From Campylobacterales bacterium (GTDB taxonomy: Bacteria > Campylobacterota > Campylobacteria > Campylobacterales > QNZT01), in contig JALSQA010000156.1 in assembly GCA_026985685.1 (NCBI GenBank), positions 1-13,105 on the forward strand: 13,105 bases of DNA, in the 5' to 3' direction. Each line of letters begins with the position of its first letter. The stretch's first letter is position 1. The notes below the pieces were generated by a model. It ran no database searches. It was not told where the DNA came from and saw only the letters and a list, made by a program, of their open reading frames with translations. Positions 1-6,169 of this stretch are shown here, in pieces. The translations under genes were made by a program, and so were the position numbers.

Positions 1-308
1 ATTTTCGAGCTAAAAAAGGTACACCCATACGTGCTGTTGGTGCGGGTAGGGTAGTGTTAGTAAAGAAGCGTTTCTTTGCTGGTAATTCAGTAATAATAGA
101 TCATGGAGAAGGAATTTATACAGGATATTATCATATGAGTCACTTTAAAGTACACAAAGGACAGTTGGTTCATAAAGGTGAGATACTAGGACTAGCAGGA
201 GCAACAGGAAGAGTTACAGGACCACATCTTCACTTTAGTGTACGTGTTAATGGCGTGCAAGTTGATCCCATACAATTTTTGGAGACATTTAATCTTTTGG
301 TAGAATAA
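1..308 (+). CDS. M23/LytM-family peptidoglycan endopeptidase, C-terminal part (5' end outside window)
   Basis: This is the end of a zinc metallopeptidase that cuts peptide cross-links in peptidoglycan in the periplasm. The frame is open to the left edge (first complete codon at base 3), and the residues before the first in-frame GTG (base 54), FRAKKGTPIRAVGAGRVV, are typical of the first strands of the M23 beta-barrel. The GTG is therefore internal, not a start. Visible family marks are the VIIDHG..YTGYYHMSHF segment, the G-G-hairpin around 'HKGEILGLAGATG', and the GPHLHF motif, whose HxH supplies a catalytic His and a zinc ligand. The first zinc ligands (HxxxD) and any signal peptide or coiled coil lie outside the window. 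After the catalytic core only about 20 residues follow (VNGVQVDPIQFL...), so the domain is C-terminal. Family assignment is firm; whether it is an active hydrolase or a divisome/shape regulator cannot be told from this end. Confidence 0.93.
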   Translation, partial: FRAKKGTPIRAVGAGRVVLVKKRFFAGNSVIIDHGEGIYTGYYHMSHFKVHKGQLVHKGEILGLAGATGRVTGPHLHFSVRVNGVQVDPIQFLETFNLLVE

Positions 309-316
309 AAGTCTTT

Positions 317-340
317 ATAACCAAGCTGGAGCTTGGTTAT
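317..340. repeat. REP-like palindrome, copy 1
   Basis: An 11-base arm ATAACCAAGCT (317-327) is followed by GG and its complement AGCTTGGTTAT (330-340). The core CCAAGCTGGAGCTTGG (321-336) is the exact reverse complement of the core of copy 2 at 379-394. It is markedly richer in G+C than the surrounding spacer. It starts 8 bases after the M23 stop codon, so it could also act as a transcription terminator for that gene, although no clear T-run follows. I infer a REP/BIME-type extragenic element; this is from structure, not from a database match. Confidence 0.75.
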
Positions 341-374
341 GAGATATACTCAAGTATCTAAGTTACTCACTCTA

Positions 375-398
375 GTACCCAAGCTCCAGCTTGGGTAC
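375..398. repeat. REP-like palindrome, copy 2 (inverted relative to copy 1)
   Basis: The arm GTACCCAAGCT (375-385), a CC centre and the complementary arm AGCTTGGGTAC (388-398) form a perfect palindrome. Its core CCAAGCTCCAGCTTGG (379-394) is the reverse complement of copy 1's core. The two copies lie 34 bases apart and could pair with each other as well as fold individually. The arrangement is that of a paired REP unit (BIME) mobilised in trans by a RAYT (Y1 transposase-like) protein elsewhere in the genome. The RAYT link is inference. Confidence 0.75.
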
Positions 399-431
399 GA
401 AGAAAGTTAAAAGTAAAACATTTCTTTTTTT

Positions 432-437
432 TATAAA
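432..437 (+). promoter_or_regulatory. possible -10 box of the HupE-like gene
   Basis: TATAAA is preceded by a run of T (423-432), in the manner of Campylobacterota sigma-70 promoters, which often have a T-rich stretch instead of a defined -35 box. It would start transcription about 12 bases before the ATG at 457. The spacer is AT-rich throughout, so this is a weak call. No good Shine-Dalgarno sequence precedes the ATG. Confidence 0.3.
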
Positions 438-456
438 AGTAATGTTAATATAAAGT

Positions 457-1581
457 ATGATAATTAAATATATTATTTCAGCTTTGCTATTGTTCGTAAC
501 TTTTGTTCATGCAGATATACTAAAAGAGAATTTTATTACTTTTGATCTAAATGCTACACCTATGAAAGTATCTCTTGATATCGAATCTGACAATTTTGAA
601 AAGTTGATTGCACTTGATGATAATAAAAACGGTATTATCTCATGGAAAGAGTTGTATGGGCATCAATCCCAGATGACAGAGATTATCTTATCTCATGTAG
701 ACTTTTCTAGTGATAAAAAAAGTTGTACTAAAGAGCTTGATAGTTTCAAAGTTTACAGACGCGTTCATCAATCTTATCTAAAATTAGATTTATCACTTTT
801 ATGTCCAAAACCAAAAACTTCACTTGATGTAAAATATACACTATTTTTTGATATAGACAAAGATCAAAAGGCTTTTGTGAAGATAAATGATCAAAAGAGT
901 AAACCTGTGATACTTAGTTCTCGTAAAACCAATACTACTCTAGTTTTAGAGAAACATTCACTATGGAATGCTTTTATGAACTTTTTAGTAGAGGGTATCT
1001 GGCATATTTGGATGGGATATGATCATATTCTGTTTTTGTTGATGTTACTTATTCCTTCTGTTTATGTGTATAAAGATAAATCATGGTTTCCCCGTAATAG
1101 TTTTAAAGATGTTTTTATCCAAATATTAAAAGTTGTGACAGGTTTTAGTGTGGCTCACTCGATCACTCTTGGTTTGAGTGTGAGTGAAATTGTTGTTTTG
1201 GATAGTCGTTTTGTTGAAGTTGCTATTGCTTTATCTATACTTTTTACTGCTATAAACAATCTACAGCCTATTGTCACTAAACATGCCTGGTTGATGGCTT
1301 TTGCTTTTGGTTTGATTCATGGTTTTGGATTTGCAAATGTTTTACATGATCTTATTATCAAAAACAGTAGTGATTTTCTAGCAATGTTATTTGGTTTTAA
1401 TTTAGGTGTAGAGATAGGGCAGATGGCTATTGTAATGATATTGTTACCATTTTTATATCTTTTAGAAAAGACTACTTTTTATAAAAGATATATCTTACAT
1501 GGTTTTTCTATTGTTGCAGCAATTATTGCTGTACTCTGGGCGTATGAGCGTACATTTGGATTAAATTTCATGCCTTTTTAA
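457..1581 (+). CDS. HupE/UreJ-type polytopic membrane protein with periplasmic EF-hand-like loop
   Basis: This 374-residue protein is probably a metal or cofactor-related inner-membrane protein; members of the HupE/UreJ superfamily are proposed nickel or cobalt permeases, but the subgroup with a large periplasmic N-domain has no settled function. A signal peptide covers residues 1-19 (cleavage after VHA). Residues 20-170 are a soluble domain containing a canonical 12-residue EF-hand loop, DDNKNGIISWKE (54-65), with acidic or amide ligands at positions 1, 3, 5, 9 and 12 and Gly at 6. Two Cys (90, 116) could form a disulfide. Residues 175-365 hold about six membrane segments with the family motifs GYDH (187-190), AHSITLGL (233-240), GLIHGFGFA (285-293) and FNLGVEIGQ (314-322). 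Their intramembrane His, Asp and Glu are candidate metal ligands. The start is chosen because the signal peptide begins at this ATG. The gene is convergent with the polysaccharide operon and shares stop bases with it. Family assignment is good; substrate is unknown. Confidence 0.85.
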   Translation: MIIKYIISALLLFVTFVHADILKENFITFDLNATPMKVSLDIESDNFEKLIALDDNKNGIISWKELYGHQSQMTEIILSHVDFSSDKKSCTKELDSFKVYRRVHQSYLKLDLSLLCPKPKTSLDVKYTLFFDIDKDQKAFVKINDQKSKPVILSSRKTNTTLVLEKHSLWNAFMNFLVEGIWHIWMGYDHILFLLMLLIPSVYVYKDKSWFPRNSFKDVFIQILKVVTGFSVAHSITLGLSVSEIVVLDSRFVEVAIALSILFTAINNLQPIVTKHAWLMAFAFGLIHGFGFANVLHDLIIKNSSDFLAMLFGFNLGVEIGQMAIVMILLPFLYLLEKTTFYKRYILHGFSIVAAIIAVLWAYERTFGLNFMPF

Positions 1582-2780
1582 GGTATTGGTTCCCAGTAAT
1601 CTTCAGCTATGATCAGCTGTGAGAGTAGATTTATACTATCTTCATAATAGTTTTCGTGTTTATTATAAATCAATTCATATAGTTTATCCAGGTATGTTTG
1701 CATACTTTGTGTTGTTTTTGCAGCAATGCAAAAAGGTGCTATAAAAGCTGTTGAGTTATAATTTCCAATAACACTACCATCTAGTTTATATCCTGATTTT
1801 ATCATCATGGGGTTTGCTTTTGTGATTTTGTAAATACCATATAGCATTTTTTGTACGATTTGACGTGAATTTTTATTGTGGTACATTAAAGCATCTATAC
1901 CAATTCTCCATGGAACTCTGCAGGCATTATAATAGTAACTATCATCTTGTGCTTCTAAGAAATTTTTATGGGTTGGAAAATAACTTTTTTTCTTTTTATC
2001 ATAGTAAAGAAAATCGCTGATTAGTCTGCTTTTATTGTATGGAAGATTTTGTATGCTTTTAAGTGCATTTTGGCAAGAGTTGATTGTTTTTATCCAGCGT
2101 ATATCATGACTAAATAGATAAAATACTCGAAAGTGACTTAACATAAAATCAGAACTTCTTGTGGTGTATTGGTTATATTTTTTACCATTTTGATCAACCC
2201 AGTCACCCAATAATGGCAGATAACTTTTCTTACCGATAGTATATGTCATGATTGCTTTTATACGTTTTAATGCCTCTTTTTTGTAATTTATTTTCCCATG
2301 GCTTCCCCACTGCCTATGAGCTAGTAAAAGTGCAAATGCGATATCTGCATCACCATCAAAAGCACTGTCATTATCTCCTTTTTTTTCTGGTATTCTCCAT
2401 GTCATCAACTCTTTGTGTAAAAGACTAGGATGTTTTAGTGCATATAGGTAGAGTCCATCAAATATTTGCTGAGCATCATTTTCATATCCCGCCATATAGG
2501 CAATAATCATCATGCCATAACCTTGTCCCTCTGAGACGGTTTTTGTTTTGTTTTTCTTATCTGTTGCTATACGATATAAAGAAGATTCTTTTACTAAAAA
2601 ATCTTTTTTCCACTGTTTATAAAACTGTTTTATATTGTTATCTAATTGCTTTTGACTATATGCAGACGGGGATATGCTTTCATAGTAGTTTTGATGTGAA
2701 GGAAATGGATGTGATGGTTTTGCTTCTAAGTTTATGTATGTTAGACAAAGAAGCAAAAAAGAAGCTATAAAAGCTTTCAT
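1578..2780 (-). CDS. Secreted glycoside hydrolase family 8 (endo-glycanase, possibly chitosanase-type)
   Basis: GH8 enzymes cut beta-1,4 linkages in cellulose, chitosan, xylan or lichenan with inversion. A signal peptide (AFIASFLLLCLTYINLEA, about residues 3-21 counted from the upstream GTG) exports it to the periplasm. Counting from that GTG, the family marks are SEGQGYGM (84-91, Glu85 general acid), AFDGDADIAFALLLA (141-155, the GH8 signature with conserved Asp), TRSSDFM (208-214) and YYNACRVPWRIG (284-295). In BcsZ the catalytic base Asp lies in the last block (YDA); here it is Asn286, so the base must come from elsewhere, as recalled for the chitosanase-containing GH8b subgroup. A GTG at 2783 precedes the ATG at 2780. 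I prefer the ATG (400 residues) because it overlaps the deacetylase stop as TGATG and AGGA lies five bases upstream of it. It ends the operon and probably trims or releases the polymer. The stop overlaps the convergent HupE-like gene. Confidence 0.9.
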   Translation of the reverse strand: MKAFIASFLLLCLTYINLEAKPSHPFPSHQNYYESISPSAYSQKQLDNNIKQFYKQWKKDFLVKESSLYRIATDKKNKTKTVSEGQGYGMMIIAYMAGYENDAQQIFDGLYLYALKHPSLLHKELMTWRIPEKKGDNDSAFDGDADIAFALLLAHRQWGSHGKINYKKEALKRIKAIMTYTIGKKSYLPLLGDWVDQNGKKYNQYTTRSSDFMLSHFRVFYLFSHDIRWIKTINSCQNALKSIQNLPYNKSRLISDFLYYDKKKKSYFPTHKNFLEAQDDSYYYNACRVPWRIGIDALMYHNKNSRQIVQKMLYGIYKITKANPMMIKSGYKLDGSVIGNYNSTAFIAPFCIAAKTTQSMQTYLDKLYELIYNKHENYYEDSINLLSQLIIAEDYWEPIP

Positions 2781-4654
2781 CACAATCCTTTTGGCTTATT
2801 TAGTGTTAAAAATATATTAAATGTTTTATCAGCAGGTAATTTATCGATGATAACTTCACTTTTTTTATTGTTTACTCTTACTTTTATACTCTCTATATCT
2901 ACATTTCCTGCAACGATTTTGTTTTTTGGATTTTTAAAGATTTTTATATGCAAATTTTTTACATCTTCATGATTTTGATTATTTACTGTGATGATGAGTT
3001 GATTATCTACCATTTTACTGCTTTGGGTGATATGATTTGCAAATTTAATCTTTTTATACACTTCACTTCCATTTAAAGGATGAAGTTTTGGATGATTTTT
3101 CAAATAGGTATAATATTTACGTAAGATATTTATATTTGTACCATACGTAAAGAGGTGGGTATGGACACTAAGTGTAAAGATACCATTTAAAAGGGTAACA
3201 AATTCACTCTCTTTGATGATTTCATCAACAATTTGACTTTGACTCCAGTCAAGATTGACCAAATAACTATAATCATCTGTTCCATGCCTTGGTAATATGA
3301 GTAGATTTGGATTTTTCCTGTCAAATTTTGGATATAAATATGACTGGCTTTCTCCTAAAATATAATTAAACCCGCTTGAAGATAGATGTTTTTTCATCAA
3401 TTCATTTAACTCTTCACGAGGTGGTCTAAAGCCCTGGATTGGTTTTGATGAGTACTTGTCTATAATCTCTTTTGAGTGTGTTGTTTCATTTATAATAAAT
3501 GCTTCACTCTCTCCAACAATTTTTTTGTGTGTTGTACTGTGCGAACCAAACTCTACCCAGGGATTTTTAGCTATATCGTGCATCATCTTTTGGTTTTGTG
3601 GTTTATCTGCTAAACTAGCTACTATAAATGCAGTAACAGGAATAGAATACTCTTTTGAAAGGTCAGCAAATCTTTGAAAATTGCTAAATTTGTACTCAGT
3701 ATCTTCAGATATAAAAATCATACTTTTACGATCGATATATGGATATTTTTGTGTATAAACTGGATCTTTTAGATAATCAATCATAGCTGCTAAAAGTTTT
3801 TTGAAATCATCTTTTTGTTCTTTGATATCATAAAAAGAGTAACTAGGCATAGATGTATAGACCCATTTACCTTTTCCTAAGTAACCATGCCATGCGACAC
3901 CTGCTTCCTGGGTTGTGAAATTATCTGCTCTGTTTTTAGTTACAGGTGGTGTGATTTGTGGGTAAGAGGTTGCATAGATATCAGGTAAAAGTTTATTTGT
4001 TGATATATAAAAAGGAATTTTATCATATAAAACAACATTTAGCAATCTACCATCTTGAAGATATTTTGAAAAAGGAGAGAGCAGTTTTGGTGTGATAAAC
4101 AAACCTCCTGGATCTTTAAAAGTTGCAAAACCTGCGTGTTTGCTGATCTTTAATCCAGTGATATCTGTGATAAATTTTTCACCTTCATATTTACCTTTTG
4201 CATTACTAAATCCAGTTGTGAAATTGAAAAATAATTTACCTCCATTCTTAACAAAATGTATAATATTAGATTTTATTTTATCATGAAGTGCTGGTGCATC
4301 TATTAGAAAAAGAATTCCATCTTTTGGTAAAGTACTTAACTCTTTTTCTGATATCAGTTTGACATCATAATGTAAAGATTTTAGATATGAAACAAATCTA
4401 TTTAGTTTTTTTGTATATTGTTCAGGAGCGATACCATTTTTGGCATAAAAAAGAGCAGAAGTTTTTGAACGCATAAGATAGATAACTGTTTTCTCATGAT
4501 TTAGTGGAATAAAACCATTATTTTCAACTTTTGGCTGACTGTGCTGTATCTTGTACATGATCATTGTCATGAGTGCAAAGAGTATTATGATTGCAAAAAC
4601 AAGCTTACTGCCATAGGTATCTTTGTTTTTTTGCATTGCTATCGCAGGATTCAT
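2780..4654 (-). CDS. Membrane-anchored polysaccharide deacetylase (CE4-like) with extra N- and C-terminal domains
   Basis: The likely role is removing acetyl groups from the growing polymer in the periplasm. Residues 17-36 form an uncleaved signal anchor. Residues 55-300 look like an alpha/beta flavodoxin- or glutamine-amidotransferase-like domain (strands VIYLMR, GILFLIDA, GGKLFFNF; then VAWHGYLGKGKWVYTSMP). Residues 308-540 are the deacetylase: motif 1 is ISEDTEY (315-321), motif 2 HSTTH (372-376, two metal His), motif 3 GFRPPREE (408-415), and motif 5 SVHTHLF (496-502). Motif 1 has Glu317 where CE4 enzymes usually have the catalytic-base Asp; metal-binding Asp318 is kept. Residues 545-620 are a small beta-sandwich, perhaps carbohydrate-binding. 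The layout recalls PelA's deacetylase half rather than PgaB, and the hydrolase function is encoded separately in the next gene (GH8). The ATG overlaps the previous stop as ATGA and follows a strong AAAAGGAGAT ribosome binding site. Enzyme activity is likely but inferred. Confidence 0.85.
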   Translation of the reverse strand: MNPAIAMQKNKDTYGSKLVFAIIILFALMTMIMYKIQHSQPKVENNGFIPLNHEKTVIYLMRSKTSALFYAKNGIAPEQYTKKLNRFVSYLKSLHYDVKLISEKELSTLPKDGILFLIDAPALHDKIKSNIIHFVKNGGKLFFNFTTGFSNAKGKYEGEKFITDITGLKISKHAGFATFKDPGGLFITPKLLSPFSKYLQDGRLLNVVLYDKIPFYISTNKLLPDIYATSYPQITPPVTKNRADNFTTQEAGVAWHGYLGKGKWVYTSMPSYSFYDIKEQKDDFKKLLAAMIDYLKDPVYTQKYPYIDRKSMIFISEDTEYKFSNFQRFADLSKEYSIPVTAFIVASLADKPQNQKMMHDIAKNPWVEFGSHSTTHKKIVGESEAFIINETTHSKEIIDKYSSKPIQGFRPPREELNELMKKHLSSSGFNYILGESQSYLYPKFDRKNPNLLILPRHGTDDYSYLVNLDWSQSQIVDEIIKESEFVTLLNGIFTLSVHTHLFTYGTNINILRKYYTYLKNHPKLHPLNGSEVYKKIKFANHITQSSKMVDNQLIITVNNQNHEDVKNLHIKIFKNPKNKIVAGNVDIESIKVRVNNKKSEVIIDKLPADKTFNIFLTLNKPKGL

Positions 4655-4860
4655 ACTAAAATCTCCTTTTGTTCAAAGAAAAGATATTTCTTCGTTGTAT
4701 CATATGTTAATAAATTTTCATTTTGTCCAGTTTGTTGTTTTGTTGTGCGTTTTTTTTCTCTTATTTTATAGACAGAATAAGCAATAACACCAAATATCAT
4801 TGTGATAACTGTAATAGCAACGATTAAATACGCCATCATGGTTAGAAAATCAATATTCAT
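4651..4860 (-). CDS. Small single-TM protein in the polysaccharide operon (PgaD position)
   Basis: I do not recognise this 69-residue protein by sequence. It has one membrane helix near its N-terminus (LTMMAYLIVAITVITMIFGV), then a basic stretch KIREKKRTTK suggesting a cytoplasmic C-terminus, and a 35-residue polar tail ending YLFFEQKEILV. The start is the ATG at 4860-4858, which overlaps the synthase stop as TAATG and has AAGGGA about eight bases upstream; a longer 80-residue reading from 4893 would run 33 bases into the synthase gene and is less likely. It lies directly after the GT2 gene and overlaps the deacetylase gene (ATGA), the position occupied by PgaD in pga operons. PgaD has two membrane helices and helps assemble and activate PgaC. 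This protein may likewise be a synthase partner, but that rests on position and size only. Confidence 0.8.
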   Translation of the reverse strand: MNIDFLTMMAYLIVAITVITMIFGVIAYSVYKIREKKRTTKQQTGQNENLLTYDTTKKYLFFEQKEILV

Positions 4861-6161
4861 TATATTTTCCCTTTTCTTTCTAATTTTCCCCAACTCATTT
4901 CAATACCAAACAACTCTTCAAAAGATGCTAAAACTTTTGCTACATTGATGATATTGATAAAAAATATTCGATAATATATACTGTATAAAACAAGTTTCAT
5001 ACGCTCTTTTGTAACACTGACACAGTAAATACTTGCAGATACATCTAAAATAGTAAAAATAATCCACCAGTATATAAGCATTTCACCATAGCCAGATATC
5101 ATACTGATATAGACTATAAAAATATTTGCAAATATAGAAGCTATTGGCCAAAAAATAGCTTCAAAGAGCATATACCAAAGTACCATACTCAAAGAAAAGT
5201 GATTATAAAAAGCAAAAAGTTTTCGTTTATGTTTTAAAATAGACTGTAAAATACCTCTCGTCCAGCGATAACGTTGTTTTAATAAATCTAATAAACTCTC
5301 AGGTGCTTCTGTATAGGATATCGCATCTATTTCATAATCTATTTTGTATCCTGCTTCTATGAGCCTAAGTGTCAGATCACAATCTTCTGCATAGGTATCA
5401 TCGGTATATTTGCCGATACCTTTAACAGCAGATTTACGAAACATTCCAATTGGACCTGGAATGATATTTACTAGTTTGAAAAAAGCCTGTCCATTTCTAA
5501 CTAAGTTTAATCCCTGCACATACTCTAATGCTTGTAATTTAGTCCACAATGTATCTGTATTTGTGACATAAACAGAACCTGCCACTGCACCAGTTTCAGG
5601 ATCTTTGAAATACTCTACCATCAGTTCAACAGCATCAGGTGAGAGTTTTGAATCTGCATCAACTGCTAAAAAAAGTTCACCCTGTGCTTTTTCTATACCG
5701 TAGTTTAAAGCCTGTGCTTTACCTGCATTGGTTTTAGTATAAGCTTTTAATTTATGTTTTGAATTATGTATTTGCATATTTTTAGCTATCAAAAAAGTAT
5801 CATCGCTGCTACCGTCATCAATAACTAAAATCTCTATTTTGGGATAAGTCTGCTTAAGCAGACTCTCTATGGATGCTTTTATCACTTTTTCTTCATTGTA
5901 ACAAGGTACTAAAATAGAGACAAGTGGTTTTTGTTCAAGAGGAAGAGAGAGGGTTGGCTTTTTAAGATTACGATAGAGGTTTAGCATAGAAAATAGTAGT
6001 AATATAAAATATCTAGCGATAACAATAAGTGAAAAAACAAGGATAAATATTACACCAAGTTTGATATATATACTTTCATTAACAGGTAATTTTTGTAATT
6101 GATTAAGACTAAAGATAGATAATGTAAGTAACATGGTAAATAGAAGAATTATTTTAAACAT
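4860..6161 (-). CDS. Processive GT2 glycosyltransferase (polysaccharide synthase, PgaC/NodC/chitin-synthase-like)
   Basis: This inner-membrane enzyme would polymerise a nucleotide sugar on the cytoplasmic side and feed the chain through the membrane. Two N-terminal membrane segments (residues 3-20 and 33-60) precede the GT-A domain, which starts VSILVPCYNEE (81-91). Catalytic and substrate motifs are all present: IDDGSSDD (114-121), VDADS with the DxD (167-171), AEDCD with the base Asp260 (258-262), and QRYRW, the QxxRW of processive synthases (296-300). About three membrane segments follow (323-352, 359-382, 387-410), then the terminal W-x-K-L-E-R-K-G segment common in PgaC-like enzymes. There is no C-terminal PilZ domain, so unlike BcsA it cannot sense c-di-GMP by that route; the preceding gene may supply that function. 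The 433-residue length fits PgaC. Sugar specificity is not certain, but the neighbouring deacetylase points to N-acetylated hexosamine. The ATG has AAGG seven bases upstream and lies 8 bases after the previous stop. Confidence 0.92.
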   Translation of the reverse strand: MFKIILLFTMLLTLSIFSLNQLQKLPVNESIYIKLGVIFILVFSLIVIARYFILLLFSMLNLYRNLKKPTLSLPLEQKPLVSILVPCYNEEKVIKASIESLLKQTYPKIEILVIDDGSSDDTFLIAKNMQIHNSKHKLKAYTKTNAGKAQALNYGIEKAQGELFLAVDADSKLSPDAVELMVEYFKDPETGAVAGSVYVTNTDTLWTKLQALEYVQGLNLVRNGQAFFKLVNIIPGPIGMFRKSAVKGIGKYTDDTYAEDCDLTLRLIEAGYKIDYEIDAISYTEAPESLLDLLKQRYRWTRGILQSILKHKRKLFAFYNHFSLSMVLWYMLFEAIFWPIASIFANIFIVYISMISGYGEMLIYWWIIFTILDVSASIYCVSVTKERMKLVLYSIYYRIFFINIINVAKVLASFEELFGIEMSWGKLERKGKI

Positions 6162-6169
6162 CTTTTGCC

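Noticed and set aside
54..308. GTG at 54 as the start of an 84-residue protein
   Set aside because: The frame is open to the left edge and the residues before the GTG match the M23 fold, so the gene begins outside the window.
2543..2770. Plus-strand ORF antisense to the GH8 signal region
   Set aside because: It is antisense to a clear GH8 gene, shows no ribosome binding site or domain, and is typical of chance ORFs in AT-rich DNA. The plus-strand ORFs at 3456-3677, 4092-4286, 4541-4771, 6819-7016, 8742-8963 and 9606-9842 were rejected for the same reason.
2781..2783. GTG at 2783 as the GH8 start
   Set aside because: It lies only two bases from AGGA, and the ATG directly after it forms a TGATG junction with better spacing.
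4861..4893. Upstream ATG giving an 80-residue version of the small TM protein
   Set aside because: It would overlap the synthase gene by 33 bases, whereas the ATG at 4860 makes a typical TAATG overlap with its own ribosome binding site.
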